Shown: positions 17,905 to 26,921 of the stretch, one piece after another
How the letters are laid out: every line of letters starts with the position of its first letter
How positions within the stretch are numbered: position 1 is the first letter of the stretch
Origin: Bradyrhizobium cosmicum
GTDB lineage: Bacteria; Pseudomonadota; Alphaproteobacteria; Rhizobiales; Xanthobacteraceae
Assembly: GCF_007290395.2 (NCBI RefSeq)
Contig: NZ_CP041656.2
Span: 1,178,001 to 1,242,000, forward strand
DNA length: 64,000 nucleotides
Reading direction: 5' to 3'
The notes under the pieces: model-generated
Told to the model about the DNA's origin: nothing
Databases searched by the model: none
What the model saw: the letters and a program-made list of their open reading frames with translations, nothing else
Translations under genes and position numbers: made by a program

Positions 17905-18945
17905 ATGGCCTATCTCGAGCTCGATCGGGTCGCCAAGCAGTTCGGCGCGCAGACCGTGGTCGACGACTTCAGCCTGTCGGTGGGGAAGGGGGAGTTCATC
18001 TCCTTTCTCGGCCCGTCGGGTTGCGGCAAGACCACGACGCTGCAGATGATCGCGGGCTTCCTCGACCCCACGCGCGGCGCGATCCGCCTGGAGGGCAAGG
18101 ATCTGGCCGCGATCCATCCGGCCAAGCGCGGGCTCGGCATCGTGTTCCAGAGCTACGCGCTGTTTCCGCACATGACTGCGGCGGAAAACGTCGCCTTTGG
18201 TCTGGAGATGCGCAAGGTGACGCGCAGTGAGCGGGCCGAACGTGTTCGCGCCGCGCTCGCGATGGTCGGGCTCGCCGGCTACGAGGACCGCCATCCGCGT
18301 CGCATGTCCGGCGGCCAGCAGCAGCGCGTGGCACTGGCCCGTGCGCTGGTGATCAAGCCGAGCGTGCTGCTGCTCGACGAGCCGCTGTCCAACCTCGACG
18401 CCAAGCTGCGCGAGGAGATGCAGATCGAACTGCGCCAGATCCAGCGCACCATCGGTACCACCACGATTCTCGTCACCCACGACCAGAACGAGGCGATGTC
18501 GCTGTCCGACCGCATCGTGGTGATGAGCCAGGGCAAGATCGAGCAGATCGGCACGCCGCAGGAGACCTATGAGCGGCCGGCTTCGGCGTTCGTCTCGCAG
18601 TTCCTGGGCAAGACCAACGATTTTGCCGCGACGATCGATCGGACCGCCGCGCAAGCGCGGGTGACGGCGGGCTCCTGGAGCGCGCCGGCGCCGGCTGGTC
18701 TCAGCGGCCCCGTGACCGTCAGCATTCGACCCGAGCGGATCGGCTTTGGCGATACCGGTCTCAGCGCCAGGATCGTCACACGCATCTTCCAGGGCAATCA
18801 CTGGCTGTTCCAGTGCGAGAGCGAATGCGGCCCGGCGATCGTGATCCGGCAGAATGACGGCGAGAAGCAGCCGGCCGAAGGCGAGGCCGTTCGTCTTGCC
18901 TGGCGTCCGGAGGACATGAGCGTGCGCGGCGGAGCTTCCGCATGA
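17905..18945 (+). CDS. ABC transporter ATP-binding protein, PotA type
   Basis: 346 aa. Motifs: Walker A GPSGCGKTTT, Q-loop VFQSYALFPHMT, signature MSGGQQQR, Walker B LLLDEPLSNLD and switch His VTHDQNEA. A C-terminal TOBE domain follows from about residue 270 (VTVSIRPERIGFG), the usual PotA regulatory region. It pairs with the permeases at 18942 and 19814, and its stop overlaps the next start. Cytoplasmic side of the inner membrane. Confidence 0.94.
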   Translation: MAYLELDRVAKQFGAQTVVDDFSLSVGKGEFISFLGPSGCGKTTTLQMIAGFLDPTRGAIRLEGKDLAAIHPAKRGLGIVFQSYALFPHMTAAENVAFGLEMRKVTRSERAERVRAALAMVGLAGYEDRHPRRMSGGQQQRVALARALVIKPSVLLLDEPLSNLDAKLREEMQIELRQIQRTIGTTTILVTHDQNEAMSLSDRIVVMSQGKIEQIGTPQETYERPASAFVSQFLGKTNDFAATIDRTAAQARVTAGSWSAPAPAGLSGPVTVSIRPERIGFGDTGLSARIVTRIFQGNHWLFQCESECGPAIVIRQNDGEKQPAEGEAVRLAWRPEDMSVRGGASA

Positions 18946-19817
18946 GCACGGCCGCCGACGAGCGCAACGCACGTGCGCCCTGGGCGCTGACGGCGCCGGC
19001 CCTGGTGCTGTTCGTCGGCGTGCTGATGATTCCGCTGGCGATGACGGTGATGTTGTCGTTCCACGACTGGGGCCAATACAAGGGCATCGAGCCGGTCTTC
19101 ATCCTCAAGAACTGGCACGAGATCGCGACCGATCCCTATTACGCCGAGATGTTTTGGCGGACGTTTCGCATCGCGATCCTGACCACGCTGCTCACCGCAT
19201 TGCTCGGCGCACCCGAGGCCTACATTCTCAACCGCATGGACGGCCGCTGGAAGAGTATTTTCCTGCTGGTCATTCTCGGGCCGCTGCTGATCTCCGTGGT
19301 GGCGCGCACGCTCGGCTGGGCGCTGCTGTTCGGCGGCAACAACGGCCTCGTCAACAAGCTGCTGATGTCGGCAGGCGTGATCCGCTCGCCGATTCCCTTC
19401 ATGTTCACCGAGACCGGCATGGTCATCGCACTCGCGCATGTCATGATGCCGTTCATGGTGTTGTCGGTGTGGGCGGCGCTGCAGCGGCTCGACCCACAGA
19501 TCGAGAATGCCGCGATGTCACTCGGCGCCGGCCCGATCACCACGATCCGCCGCATCATCATGCCGCAGATCATGCCGGGCGTGCTGTCGGGCGCGATCAT
19601 CGTGTTTTCGCTCTCGGCCAGCGCGTTTGCGACGCCCGCGATCATCGGCGGCCGCCGGCTCAAGGTCGCGGCGACGCTTGCCTATGACGAATTCCTCAAC
19701 ACGCTGAACTGGCCGCTCGGTGCCGCGGTCGCGACGCTGTTGCTGGTCGCGCTGGTGCTGATCGTCGTCGGCAGCAACGCGCTGATCGAGCGCCGCTATG
19801 CCGAGGTGTTCCGATGA
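18942..19817 (+). CDS. ABC transporter permease, PotB type
   Basis: 291 aa; ATG 18942 overlaps the ATPase stop. Six TM segments are visible, starting APALVLFVGVLMIPLAMTVML and ending VATLLLVALVLIVVGSNAL. The EAA loop is present (ENAAMSLGAGPITTIRRIIMPQIMPG). It forms a heterodimeric channel with the product of 19814, as in PotBC-type importers. Confidence 0.94.
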   Translation: MSTAADERNARAPWALTAPALVLFVGVLMIPLAMTVMLSFHDWGQYKGIEPVFILKNWHEIATDPYYAEMFWRTFRIAILTTLLTALLGAPEAYILNRMDGRWKSIFLLVILGPLLISVVARTLGWALLFGGNNGLVNKLLMSAGVIRSPIPFMFTETGMVIALAHVMMPFMVLSVWAALQRLDPQIENAAMSLGAGPITTIRRIIMPQIMPGVLSGAIIVFSLSASAFATPAIIGGRRLKVAATLAYDEFLNTLNWPLGAAVATLLLVALVLIVVGSNALIERRYAEVFR

Positions 19818-20620
19818 GACGGAACGGCCCGCTGGCGCTGATCTTCCACACCATCTTCGTCATCGTGATGGTGGCGCCGATCCTGGTGGTCTGCCTCGTC
19901 GCCTTCACGCCCGAGGGCTTCCTCTCGCTGCCGACCAACGGCTTCTCGCTGCGCTGGTTCAGGGCGATCGGCAACTATCCCGAATTCATCCACGCCTTCT
20001 GGGTCAGCCTTGGTCTCGGCGCGCTGTCGTCTTTCGTGGCGCTGCTGTTTGCGGTGCCCGCCGCGCTCGCGATCGCGCGCTATCGTTTCCGCGGCCGCGA
20101 CGCGCTCGCCGCGCTGTTCCTGTCGCCGCTGATGATCCCGCATGTCGTGCTCGGCATTGCCTTCCTGCGTTTCTTCACCTCGGCTGGCCTTGGCGGCAGT
20201 TTTGCCGCGCTGATCATCGCGCATGTCATCATCGTGTTCCCGTTCGCGCTACGGCTGACGCTGGCGGCCGCAACGGGCATGGACCGCACGGTCGAGATGG
20301 CGGCTGTCTCGCTCGGCGCCGGCGGCTGGACGCTGTTCCGCCGCGTGACGCTGCCGCTGATCCTGCCCGGCGTCATCAGCGGCTGGGCGCTCGCCTTCAT
20401 CCAGTCCTTCGACGATCTCACCATGACCGTCTTCCTTGCTGCACCGGGGACCGAAACGTTGCCCGTGCGCATGTTCCTTTATATCCAGGACAACATCGAT
20501 CCGCTGGTGACGTCGGTCTCGGCCTGCGTGATCGCGATCACCATGACCGCCCTCATTCTGCTCGACCGCTTCTACGGGCTCGACCGTGTGCTCGCCGGCA
20601 AGGGCGATACGGGACGATAG
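19814..20620 (+). CDS. ABC transporter permease, PotC type
   Basis: 268 aa; ATG 19814 overlaps the PotB-type stop. It has six TM segments, beginning ALIFHTIFVIVMVAPILVVCLVAF. The EAA loop reads EMAAVSLGAGGWTLFRRVTLPLILPG, and the PotC-like SFDDLT motif follows. It is the partner of the upstream permease and completes a full importer (receptor, ATPase, two permeases). The flavoprotein genes start 8 bp later, so uptake and oxidation are co-expressed. Confidence 0.94.
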   Translation: MRRNGPLALIFHTIFVIVMVAPILVVCLVAFTPEGFLSLPTNGFSLRWFRAIGNYPEFIHAFWVSLGLGALSSFVALLFAVPAALAIARYRFRGRDALAALFLSPLMIPHVVLGIAFLRFFTSAGLGGSFAALIIAHVIIVFPFALRLTLAAATGMDRTVEMAAVSLGAGGWTLFRRVTLPLILPGVISGWALAFIQSFDDLTMTVFLAAPGTETLPVRMFLYIQDNIDPLVTSVSACVIAITMTALILLDRFYGLDRVLAGKGDTGR

Positions 20621-20628
20621 GAGAATCT

Positions 20629-21765
20629 ATGCGAACGGATTACGACGTCGCCGTCGTCGGCGGCGGACTGCTCGGCTCCGCCATTGCCTGGGGCCTCGGA
20701 CGGCTCGGCAAGCGCGTCGCCGTGCTCGACGAAGGCGACATCACCAAGCGTGCCTCGCGTGCGAATTTCGCGCTGGTCTGGGTCCAGAGCAAAGGGCTCG
20801 GCATGCCCGCCTACACGGTCTGGACCGTGCACGCATCACAAGCGTGGGGCCGGCTCGCCTTGGAGCTGAAGCAGCAGACCGGGCTGGACGTCGCCCTCCA
20901 GCAGAATGGCGGCTTTCATCTGACGCTCGGCGACGACGAATTCGGCCAGCGCACCGAGTTGGTCAAGCGCATGCATAACCAGACTGGCGCGGCCGACTAC
21001 AAGATGGAGATGCTGTCCGCATCCGAGGTGAAGAAGTCGCTGCCGCTGATCGGGCCGGAGGTCTCCGGCGGCAGCTATTGCCCGCTCGACGGCCACGTCA
21101 ATTCGCTGCGGACGTTCCGCGCCTTCCACACCGGCTTTAGGGCGTTCGGCATCGACTATTTCCCGGAGCGCCCGGTCTCGGCGATCAGCAAGAGCGGCGG
21201 CGAATTCCGCCTGGCCACGCCGAAGGGCGAGCTCCGCGCCGCCAAGATCGTGCTGGCTGCCGGCAATGCCAACCAGACGCTGGCGCCGATGGTGGGTCTT
21301 TATGCGCCGATGGGGCCGACCCGCGGCCAGATCGTGGTGACCGAACGCACCATGCCGTTCCTGCCGCATCCGCTGACGACGATTCGTCAGACCGACGAGG
21401 GCACGGTGATGATCGGCGACAGCAAGGAGGACGAGCTCGACGACCGCGCGCTGAAGCACTCGATCAGCGCCGTGATGACCGATCGCGCCCAGCGCATGTT
21501 CCCGCATCTGTCGCGGCTCAACGTGGTCAGGAGCTGGGCCGGCATCCGTGTCATGCCGCAGGATGGCTTTCCGATCTACGACCAGTCGGAGACGCATCCC
21601 GGTGCCTTCGTCGCCTGCTGCCATTCCGGCGTGACGCTCGCCTCCAACCACGCCTTCGAGATCGCGCGCATGGTCGCGCAGGGCGCGCTCGAGCCCGAGC
21701 TGGTCGGTGCGTTTTCCGCCAGCCGCTTTGGCGGCGCGGGCGCGGCGAACAACAGCGGCTACTAG
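20629..21765 (+). CDS. FAD-dependent amino acid oxidase-type oxidoreductase (DAO family), first
   Basis: 378 aa from ATG 20629, with TAGGAG upstream. The dinucleotide-binding motif VVGGGLLGSAIAWGLGRLG (about residues 9-27) and a C-terminal DAO signature (RSWAGIRVMPQDGFPIY, CHSGVTLA) are visible. The family oxidises C-N bonds in amino acids, N-methyl amino acids or opines. It is distinct from the second DAO-type protein at 23492, so this operon encodes two such enzymes. Cytosolic; no signal peptide. Confidence 0.88.
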   Translation: MRTDYDVAVVGGGLLGSAIAWGLGRLGKRVAVLDEGDITKRASRANFALVWVQSKGLGMPAYTVWTVHASQAWGRLALELKQQTGLDVALQQNGGFHLTLGDDEFGQRTELVKRMHNQTGAADYKMEMLSASEVKKSLPLIGPEVSGGSYCPLDGHVNSLRTFRAFHTGFRAFGIDYFPERPVSAISKSGGEFRLATPKGELRAAKIVLAAGNANQTLAPMVGLYAPMGPTRGQIVVTERTMPFLPHPLTTIRQTDEGTVMIGDSKEDELDDRALKHSISAVMTDRAQRMFPHLSRLNVVRSWAGIRVMPQDGFPIYDQSETHPGAFVACCHSGVTLASNHAFEIARMVAQGALEPELVGAFSASRFGGAGAANNSGY

Positions 21766-21783
21766 AGATATTGAAGGAGCAAG

Positions 21784-22080
21784 ATGTTCAAACGATCCGA
21801 ACAGGACAAGCGGCCACAGGTGCAGATCTTCGTCGACGGCGTTGCCGTCGCGGCGCGTCAGGGCGACACCGTCTCCGCCGCGCTGCTGGCCTCCAGTCAA
21901 GACGTGCGCCGGTCGACTGCCGTCAGCGGTGCGCCACGGCTGCCCTATTGCATGATGGGCGTCTGCTTCGACTGCCTCGTCACCATCGACGGCGTCGGCA
22001 ACCGGCAGGGCTGTCTCATCCCCGTCGCCGAGGGCATGCAGATCGAGATCCAGAAGGGCAAGCGGGAGATCGGAAAATGA
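21784..22080 (+). CDS. (2Fe-2S)-binding small subunit, HcnA/OoxC-like
   Basis: 98 aa. Four Cys form a plant-type ferredoxin motif (Cys56, 61, 64, 77; C-x4-C-x2-C-x12-C) within PYCMMGVCFDCLVTIDG. This is the small subunit seen in hydrogen cyanide synthase (HcnA) and in multi-subunit opine/proline oxidases. It would pass electrons between the flavin subunits at 22077 and 23492. The stop overlaps the next start (ATGA). AAGGAG lies 6 nt upstream of ATG 21784. Confidence 0.88.
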   Translation: MFKRSEQDKRPQVQIFVDGVAVAARQGDTVSAALLASSQDVRRSTAVSGAPRLPYCMMGVCFDCLVTIDGVGNRQGCLIPVAEGMQIEIQKGKREIGK

Positions 22081-23495
22081 CCATGGCTCCCAAGCGCGAA
22101 GACTACGACGTGGTGGTGATCGGAGCCGGGCCCGCGGGCCTTGCTGCCGCGGCGACATCCGCCGAGGCCGGCCTGTCGACGCTGCTGCTCGATGAAAACA
22201 TCGGTCCGGGCGGCCAGGTGTTTCGCGCCATCGCCTCGACGCCCGTGACCGACCGCAACCAGCTCGGCGCCGACTACTGGGTCGGCGCGGAGCTCGTGCA
22301 GTCGCTGCGCGCGAGCAATGCCGAGGTCATTCATCGTGCCACCGTCTGGAGCCTCGACCGCAATCTCGACATCGCTGTCTCCGTCGGCGGCGCCTCGGCC
22401 TTCGTCAAGGCCAAGCGCGTGATCCTGGCCACCGGCGCGCTGGAGCGGCCGTTTCCGATCCCCGGCTGGACGCTGCCCGGCGTGATGACCGCAGGCGCCG
22501 CGCAGACCATGCTGAAATCGTCGGCGCTGGTGCCTGACGGGCGCACCGTGATCGCAGGGCAGGGGCCGCTGCTCTGGCTGCTCGCCGCGCAGATTCTGCG
22601 GCTTGGCGGCCGGATCGACCGCATCCTCGACACCACCGAGCGCGGCAATTATTTCGCCGCGCTGCCTCACGCCTTCGCCTTCCTGACCTCGCCCTATTTC
22701 AGCAAGGGCTTGTCGATGATGCGCGAAGTGAAGGCAAAGGTGCAGGTCGTCTCCGGCGTCACCGAGCTCTCAGCAGCCGGTGACGGTCAGCTTGCGAACG
22801 TGAGCTATGTCGCGGGCGGCAAGCGCGAGACTATCCCTGCCGATCTCCTGTTGCTGCATCAGGGCGTCGTGCCCAACGTCAATCTCGCGATGTCGGCCGG
22901 CGTCGAGCATCGCTGGGATGACTTGCAACTGTGCTGGTCGCCGGTCCTCGATGGAAGCGGCAATTCATCGGTCGCGGGCATTGCGATCGCCGGTGACGGT
23001 GCCGGCATCGGCGGAGCCAACGCCGCGGTGGTCCGGGGCCGCATCGCGGCGCGCGCGGCGGTGGAAGCATTGGCGCCGGCGGCGGCTTCGAAACTCGCGC
23101 CAATGGCTACGCTGCGCGCCGATCTTGCCAAGGCTGAACGCGGCCGCGTCTTTCTCGATACGCTGTTCCGCCCGGCGCCGCAGTTCCGCATTCCCTCGGG
23201 CGATACCATCGTCTGCCGCTGCGAGGAGGTCACCGCAAAGGACGTTCTCGATTCCGTCGCGATCGGCGCGACCGGGCCGAACCAGCTCAAGGCCTATCGC
23301 CGCACCGGCATGGGCCCGTGCCAAGGTCGGCTCTGCGGCCTCACCGTCACCGAGTTGATGGCGCAGGCGCGCGGGAAGACCCCGCAGGAGATCGGATATT
23401 ACCGGCTGCGCGCGCCGGTCAAGCCGATCACGCTGGCCGAGCTTGCCGCCGTTCCGAAGAGCGAGGCCGACGTCAAGGCGGTGGTGCGCGGATGA
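22077..23495 (+). CDS. NAD(P)/FAD-dependent oxidoreductase, OoxA/HcnB-like subunit
   Basis: 472 aa from ATG 22077. The first nucleotide fold VVVIGAGPAGLAAAATSAEAG is at about residues 12-32, and a second (VIAGQGPLLWLLAAQIL) is near 160. The C-terminus has a BFD-like Fe-S segment with CRCEEVT (Cys380, 382) and CQGRLCG (Cys415, 420). This layout is shared by opine oxidase subunit A and HcnB. It probably forms a complex with the ferredoxin-like subunit upstream and the DAO-type subunit downstream. Translation is coupled on both sides. Confidence 0.9.
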   Translation: MTMAPKREDYDVVVIGAGPAGLAAAATSAEAGLSTLLLDENIGPGGQVFRAIASTPVTDRNQLGADYWVGAELVQSLRASNAEVIHRATVWSLDRNLDIAVSVGGASAFVKAKRVILATGALERPFPIPGWTLPGVMTAGAAQTMLKSSALVPDGRTVIAGQGPLLWLLAAQILRLGGRIDRILDTTERGNYFAALPHAFAFLTSPYFSKGLSMMREVKAKVQVVSGVTELSAAGDGQLANVSYVAGGKRETIPADLLLLHQGVVPNVNLAMSAGVEHRWDDLQLCWSPVLDGSGNSSVAGIAIAGDGAGIGGANAAVVRGRIAARAAVEALAPAAASKLAPMATLRADLAKAERGRVFLDTLFRPAPQFRIPSGDTIVCRCEEVTAKDVLDSVAIGATGPNQLKAYRRTGMGPCQGRLCGLTVTELMAQARGKTPQEIGYYRLRAPVKPITLAELAAVPKSEADVKAVVRG

Positions 23496-24613
23496 CGACA
23501 AACGTGGATGCAATCGTCGTCGGTGGCGGCATCCACGGATGCTCGACCGCGCTGCATCTCTGCCTCGCCGGCCTGAAGCCGGTGCTGATCGAGAAGGACT
23601 ATGCAGGGCGCCATGCCTCCGGCGTCAATGCCGGCGGCGTGCGCCAGCTTGCGCGGCACATCCCCGAAATCCCGCTCTCGATCCGCTCGATGGGGATCTG
23701 GGAAAAGATCACCGATCTGCTCGATGACGATTGCAGCTTTGAGAGCTACGGTCAGGTCCTGGTCGCCGAGAACGAGGAGGAGCTTGCGGTCTGCCGCGCG
23801 CGTGTCGCCGAGCTGAATGCCCTCGGCTTCACCCATGAAGAACTGATCGACGCGGCGGAGTTGCGGCGCCTCGTGCCGGCGGTGGCCGACACCTGCCCCG
23901 GCGGCGTGGTCTCGCGGCGCGATGGCGCGGCCAATCCGGCGCAGGCGACGACTGCGTTCCGGCGCAAGGCCGAGCAGCTCGGCACGACCGTGCGCGAGGG
24001 TGTCGCGGCGAGCAACATCCGCTACAGCGACGGCCTCTGGTCTGTCGATGTCGGCTCGGACACCTACGCCGCGCCGGTGCTCGTCAACGCCGCCGGCGCC
24101 TGGGCCGGCAAGATCGCGGCCGCGCTCGGCGAGCCGGTCCCGGTCGAGACCGTGGCGCCGATGCTGATGATCACCTCGCGCGTGCCGCACTTCATCGACC
24201 CCGTCGTGATCCTGCGCGGCCGAAAGCTCTCCTTCAAGCAGTTCAAGAACGGCACCGTGCTGATCGGCGGCGGCCATCTGGCAACGCCTTATCAGGACCG
24301 CAACGAGACGGTGCTGGACTGGAAGAGCCTCGCCATCAGCGCGGGCACGGTGTTCGAGCTGTTCCCGGTGATGCGCGATGCGACGATCATGCGCGCCTGG
24401 GCCGGCATCGAGGCGAAGATGAAGGACGACATTCCCGTGTTCGGACCGAGTTCACGCCACAAGGGCCTCTATCATCAGTTCGGCTTCTCGCTGCACGGTT
24501 TTCAGCTCGGCCCCGGTGCCGGCGCTGTCATGGCGGAGCTGATCGTCAACGGCGGCACCCAGACCCGCATCGGCGAGCTCGGCATCGACCGCTTCCATCC
24601 CACGACGCTCTAG
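23492..24613 (+). CDS. FAD-dependent oxidoreductase, OoxB/HcnC-like DAO subunit
   Basis: 373 aa from ATG 23492, overlapping the upstream stop. VVGGGIHGCSTALHLCLAG is the FAD motif at residues 9-27. NAGGVRQLARHIPEIPLS is typical of OoxB/HcnC and sarcosine-oxidase beta-like proteins, and the C-terminus has RAWAGIEAKMKDDIPVFGP and GFSLHGFQLGPGAG. It is the likely catalytic subunit that oxidises the imino or amino substrate. HCN synthase, opine oxidase and proline dehydrogenase complexes all have this architecture, so substrate cannot be fixed from sequence. Confidence 0.9.
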   Translation: MTTNVDAIVVGGGIHGCSTALHLCLAGLKPVLIEKDYAGRHASGVNAGGVRQLARHIPEIPLSIRSMGIWEKITDLLDDDCSFESYGQVLVAENEEELAVCRARVAELNALGFTHEELIDAAELRRLVPAVADTCPGGVVSRRDGAANPAQATTAFRRKAEQLGTTVREGVAASNIRYSDGLWSVDVGSDTYAAPVLVNAAGAWAGKIAAALGEPVPVETVAPMLMITSRVPHFIDPVVILRGRKLSFKQFKNGTVLIGGGHLATPYQDRNETVLDWKSLAISAGTVFELFPVMRDATIMRAWAGIEAKMKDDIPVFGPSSRHKGLYHQFGFSLHGFQLGPGAGAVMAELIVNGGTQTRIGELGIDRFHPTTL

Positions 24614-24628
24614 CAATACGAGGACATC

Positions 24629-24976
24629 ATGAGCATCATCCGCAGCATCCGCACGCCCATCATGCACCGCGCCGTCGAAGCCAACGGCTTCGTCTTCGTC
24701 GGCGGCACCATCGCCGACGACACCTCGGTCTCGATGGGCGACCAGACCCGCAATATCCTCGGCAAGGTCGCCGGTTATCTGAAGGAGGCGGGCACCGACA
24801 AGAGCCGCGTCGTCAGCACCTCGATCTTCGTCACCGATCTCTCGAAGAAGAAGGAGATGGACGCGGCCTGGACCGAGTTCTTCGGCGACGATCTGCCGAC
24901 CCGCGCCACCGTCGGCGTCGCCGATCTCGGCGGCGGCGCGTTGATCGAAGTAGTGGTGACCGCGTTCAAGGGCTGA
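24629..24976 (+). CDS. RidA family protein (reactive imine/enamine deaminase)
   Basis: 115 aa. RidA fold segments are visible: VEANGFVFVGGTIADD, QTRNILGKVAGYLKEAGTDKSRVVSTSIFVTDL and the terminal RATVGVADLGGGALIEVVVTA. The Arg in PTRATVGV is the family's substrate-carboxylate-binding residue. RidA hydrolyses 2-imino/enamine acids, which are released by FAD-dependent amine oxidases, so it fits as the last gene of this operon. It starts 15 bp after the DAO-type subunit gene. Confidence 0.92.
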   Translation: MSIIRSIRTPIMHRAVEANGFVFVGGTIADDTSVSMGDQTRNILGKVAGYLKEAGTDKSRVVSTSIFVTDLSKKKEMDAAWTEFFGDDLPTRATVGVADLGGGALIEVVVTAFKG

Positions 24977-25140
24977 TCGCGCAGGCGGAGAGGGACGTCG
25001 GCGCTTCCGCGCGCTGCCGTCCCCACGACTTGATCTCGTTCCTCAACAAGGCTAATTAGAGCGTCTCTCAATCAGGATATTCGCACCCATGGATTTTACC
25101 CCGACCGCAAAGCCCATCCGCCTTGCTCACGGGGAATTCC

Positions 25141-26754
25141 ATGCCTGCTTCAATCATCCTGTCGAACCTGTCTCTGTTCACGCCTGACGGCCGCGCTCTT
25201 CTCTCCGACATCGATCTGACATTCGCTGCCGAGCGAACAGGTCTCGTCGGCCGCAATGGCATCGGGAAGACGACGCTGCTTGCGTCGATGTCCGAGGGGC
25301 ATGTTCCCCAATCCGGCCGCGTTCTGATCAACGGCACACTCGGCCTGCTGCGGCAGGACGTGCAGATCCTCGAGGGCGCGACCGTGGCCGACCTGTTCGG
25401 CGCGCGCCATGCGCTGGAACTGCTGCGCCGGGCCGAGCGGGGTGAGGCGTCTGCCGAGGACATCGCTGCGATCGACTGGACGCTCGAAGTGCGGCTGGAA
25501 ACTGCCCTGGCGCGTCTCGGGTTTGATCCGACTCCCGATACGGAGCTGTCCCGCCTGTCCGGCGGACAGATCACGCGGGTTCGTCTCGCCGCGCTGGTCT
25601 TCACTGAGCCGGACTTTCTGCTCCTGGACGAACCTACCAACAATCTCGATCAGAATGGGCGCAAGGCGGTGATCGATCTCCTCTCCGGCTGGCGCGGCGG
25701 CGCGATCGTCGTCAGCCATGATCGGGGCCTGCTCGAAACCATGGACGCGATCGTCGAGCTGACATCGCTTGGCGCAACGCGATACGGCGGCAATTGGAGC
25801 AGCTTTCGCGCGCAGAGGGCCGTCGAGCTGGCGGCCGTGAAACATGACCTCGCGCATGCAGAGAGGCATCTCGCCGAGATCGACGGCAAGGCGCAGGAGG
25901 CCGCGGAGAGGAAGGCGCGCAAGGACAGCGGCGGCAGGAAGAAACGTGCCAAAGGCGACATGCCGCGCATCCTGGCCGGCGGACGCAAGGACCGCAGCGA
26001 GGACACCGGCGGCAAGAATACGCAGATCGCCGAGCGGCGGCGCGCGGAAGCGCTCGATGCTGTCGACACGGCGCGCCGCCGTGTCGAGATTCTTCAACCA
26101 CTGTCGGCCAAGATGCCCGCGACAAACCTGCCGGCGGGCAGGGAGGTGGTTTGGCTCGAAAGGGTAAGTGCCGGTTATCAACCGGACCGCCCCGTCTTGC
26201 ACGATCTCTCATTCTCCGTGGTCGGGCCGGAGCGTGTCGCGCTGGTCGGGCCCAACGGTTCAGGCAAGACGACGCTGTTGAAGCTCATCGCGGGCGAGTT
26301 ACGTCCGCTCTCGGGCATCGTGCGGGTCAGGCCGGACCTCGCGCTGTTCGACCAGAAGATCAGCCTGCTCGATGCCACAATTTCCATTCTGGAAAACTTC
26401 CGGCGTCTCAATCCGAAGGCGGGCGCGAACGAATGTCATGCCGCGCTGGCCCGCTTTATGTTTCGCGCGGATGCGGCGTTGCAGACCGTAGGACATTTGA
26501 GCGGGGGGCAGATGTTTCGCGCGGGCCTGGCCTGCGTGCTAGGCGGCCCGGCACCTCCGTCCCTGTTGATCCTGGACGAGCCGACCAATCATCTGGACAT
26601 CGAGTCCATTGAAGCCGTGGAAGCAGGCTTGCAGCTCTACGACGGCGCGCTGCTTGTCGTCAGTCATGATGAAGCGTTCTTGCAGGCGATCGGGGTCACG
26701 CGACGGCTCGATCTTGGCGCCGGCGCTCAGAGCCCCGATGGCGGGATCGTCTGA
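25141..26754 (+). CDS. ABC-F family ATP-binding protein
   Basis: 537 aa from ATG 25141; a TTG 18 nt upstream is a weaker alternative. Two ABC domains without membrane segments: Walker A GRNGIGKTT and GPNGSGKTT, signatures LSGGQITRV and LSGGQMFRAG, Walker B FLLLDEPTNNLD and LLILDEPTNHLD. A charged linker between them is rich in Lys/Arg (RKARKDSGGRKKRAKGD). ABC-F proteins act on the ribosome in translation or antibiotic protection, not in transport. It is a single gene and is not obviously part of the preceding operon. Confidence 0.9.
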   Translation: MPASIILSNLSLFTPDGRALLSDIDLTFAAERTGLVGRNGIGKTTLLASMSEGHVPQSGRVLINGTLGLLRQDVQILEGATVADLFGARHALELLRRAERGEASAEDIAAIDWTLEVRLETALARLGFDPTPDTELSRLSGGQITRVRLAALVFTEPDFLLLDEPTNNLDQNGRKAVIDLLSGWRGGAIVVSHDRGLLETMDAIVELTSLGATRYGGNWSSFRAQRAVELAAVKHDLAHAERHLAEIDGKAQEAAERKARKDSGGRKKRAKGDMPRILAGGRKDRSEDTGGKNTQIAERRRAEALDAVDTARRRVEILQPLSAKMPATNLPAGREVVWLERVSAGYQPDRPVLHDLSFSVVGPERVALVGPNGSGKTTLLKLIAGELRPLSGIVRVRPDLALFDQKISLLDATISILENFRRLNPKAGANECHAALARFMFRADAALQTVGHLSGGQMFRAGLACVLGGPAPPSLLILDEPTNHLDIESIEAVEAGLQLYDGALLVVSHDEAFLQAIGVTRRLDLGAGAQSPDGGIV

Positions 26755-26790
26755 TCCCGCCTCGCGGTTCCGATACGACAGCAATCTTTC

Positions 26791-26824
26791 AAAAACCCGA
26801 CGCCCTGCCCCCAGCGCGTCGGGT
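26791..26824 (-). terminator. Intrinsic terminator for dctA
   Basis: A 9-bp perfect stem (ACCCGACGC at 26795-26803 with GCGTCGGGT at 26816-26824) and a 12-nt loop. On the minus strand it is followed by a run of five T. It lies about 100 bp beyond the dctA stop, between convergent genes. Confidence 0.65.
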
Positions 26825-26921
26825 GGAACGTATGAGTATCAGTCCGTGATCCCAACCCGATTGTTGTGACTCGGAGCGCACCAATTGACCACACCGGGAA
26901 ACTACCGCGTCGGAACCAAGG

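Noticed and set aside
22077..24613. Cyanide synthase (hcnBC)
   Set aside because: The architecture fits, but linked importer, RidA and OccR-like regulator favour opine or amino acid oxidation, so the hcn gene names were not assigned.
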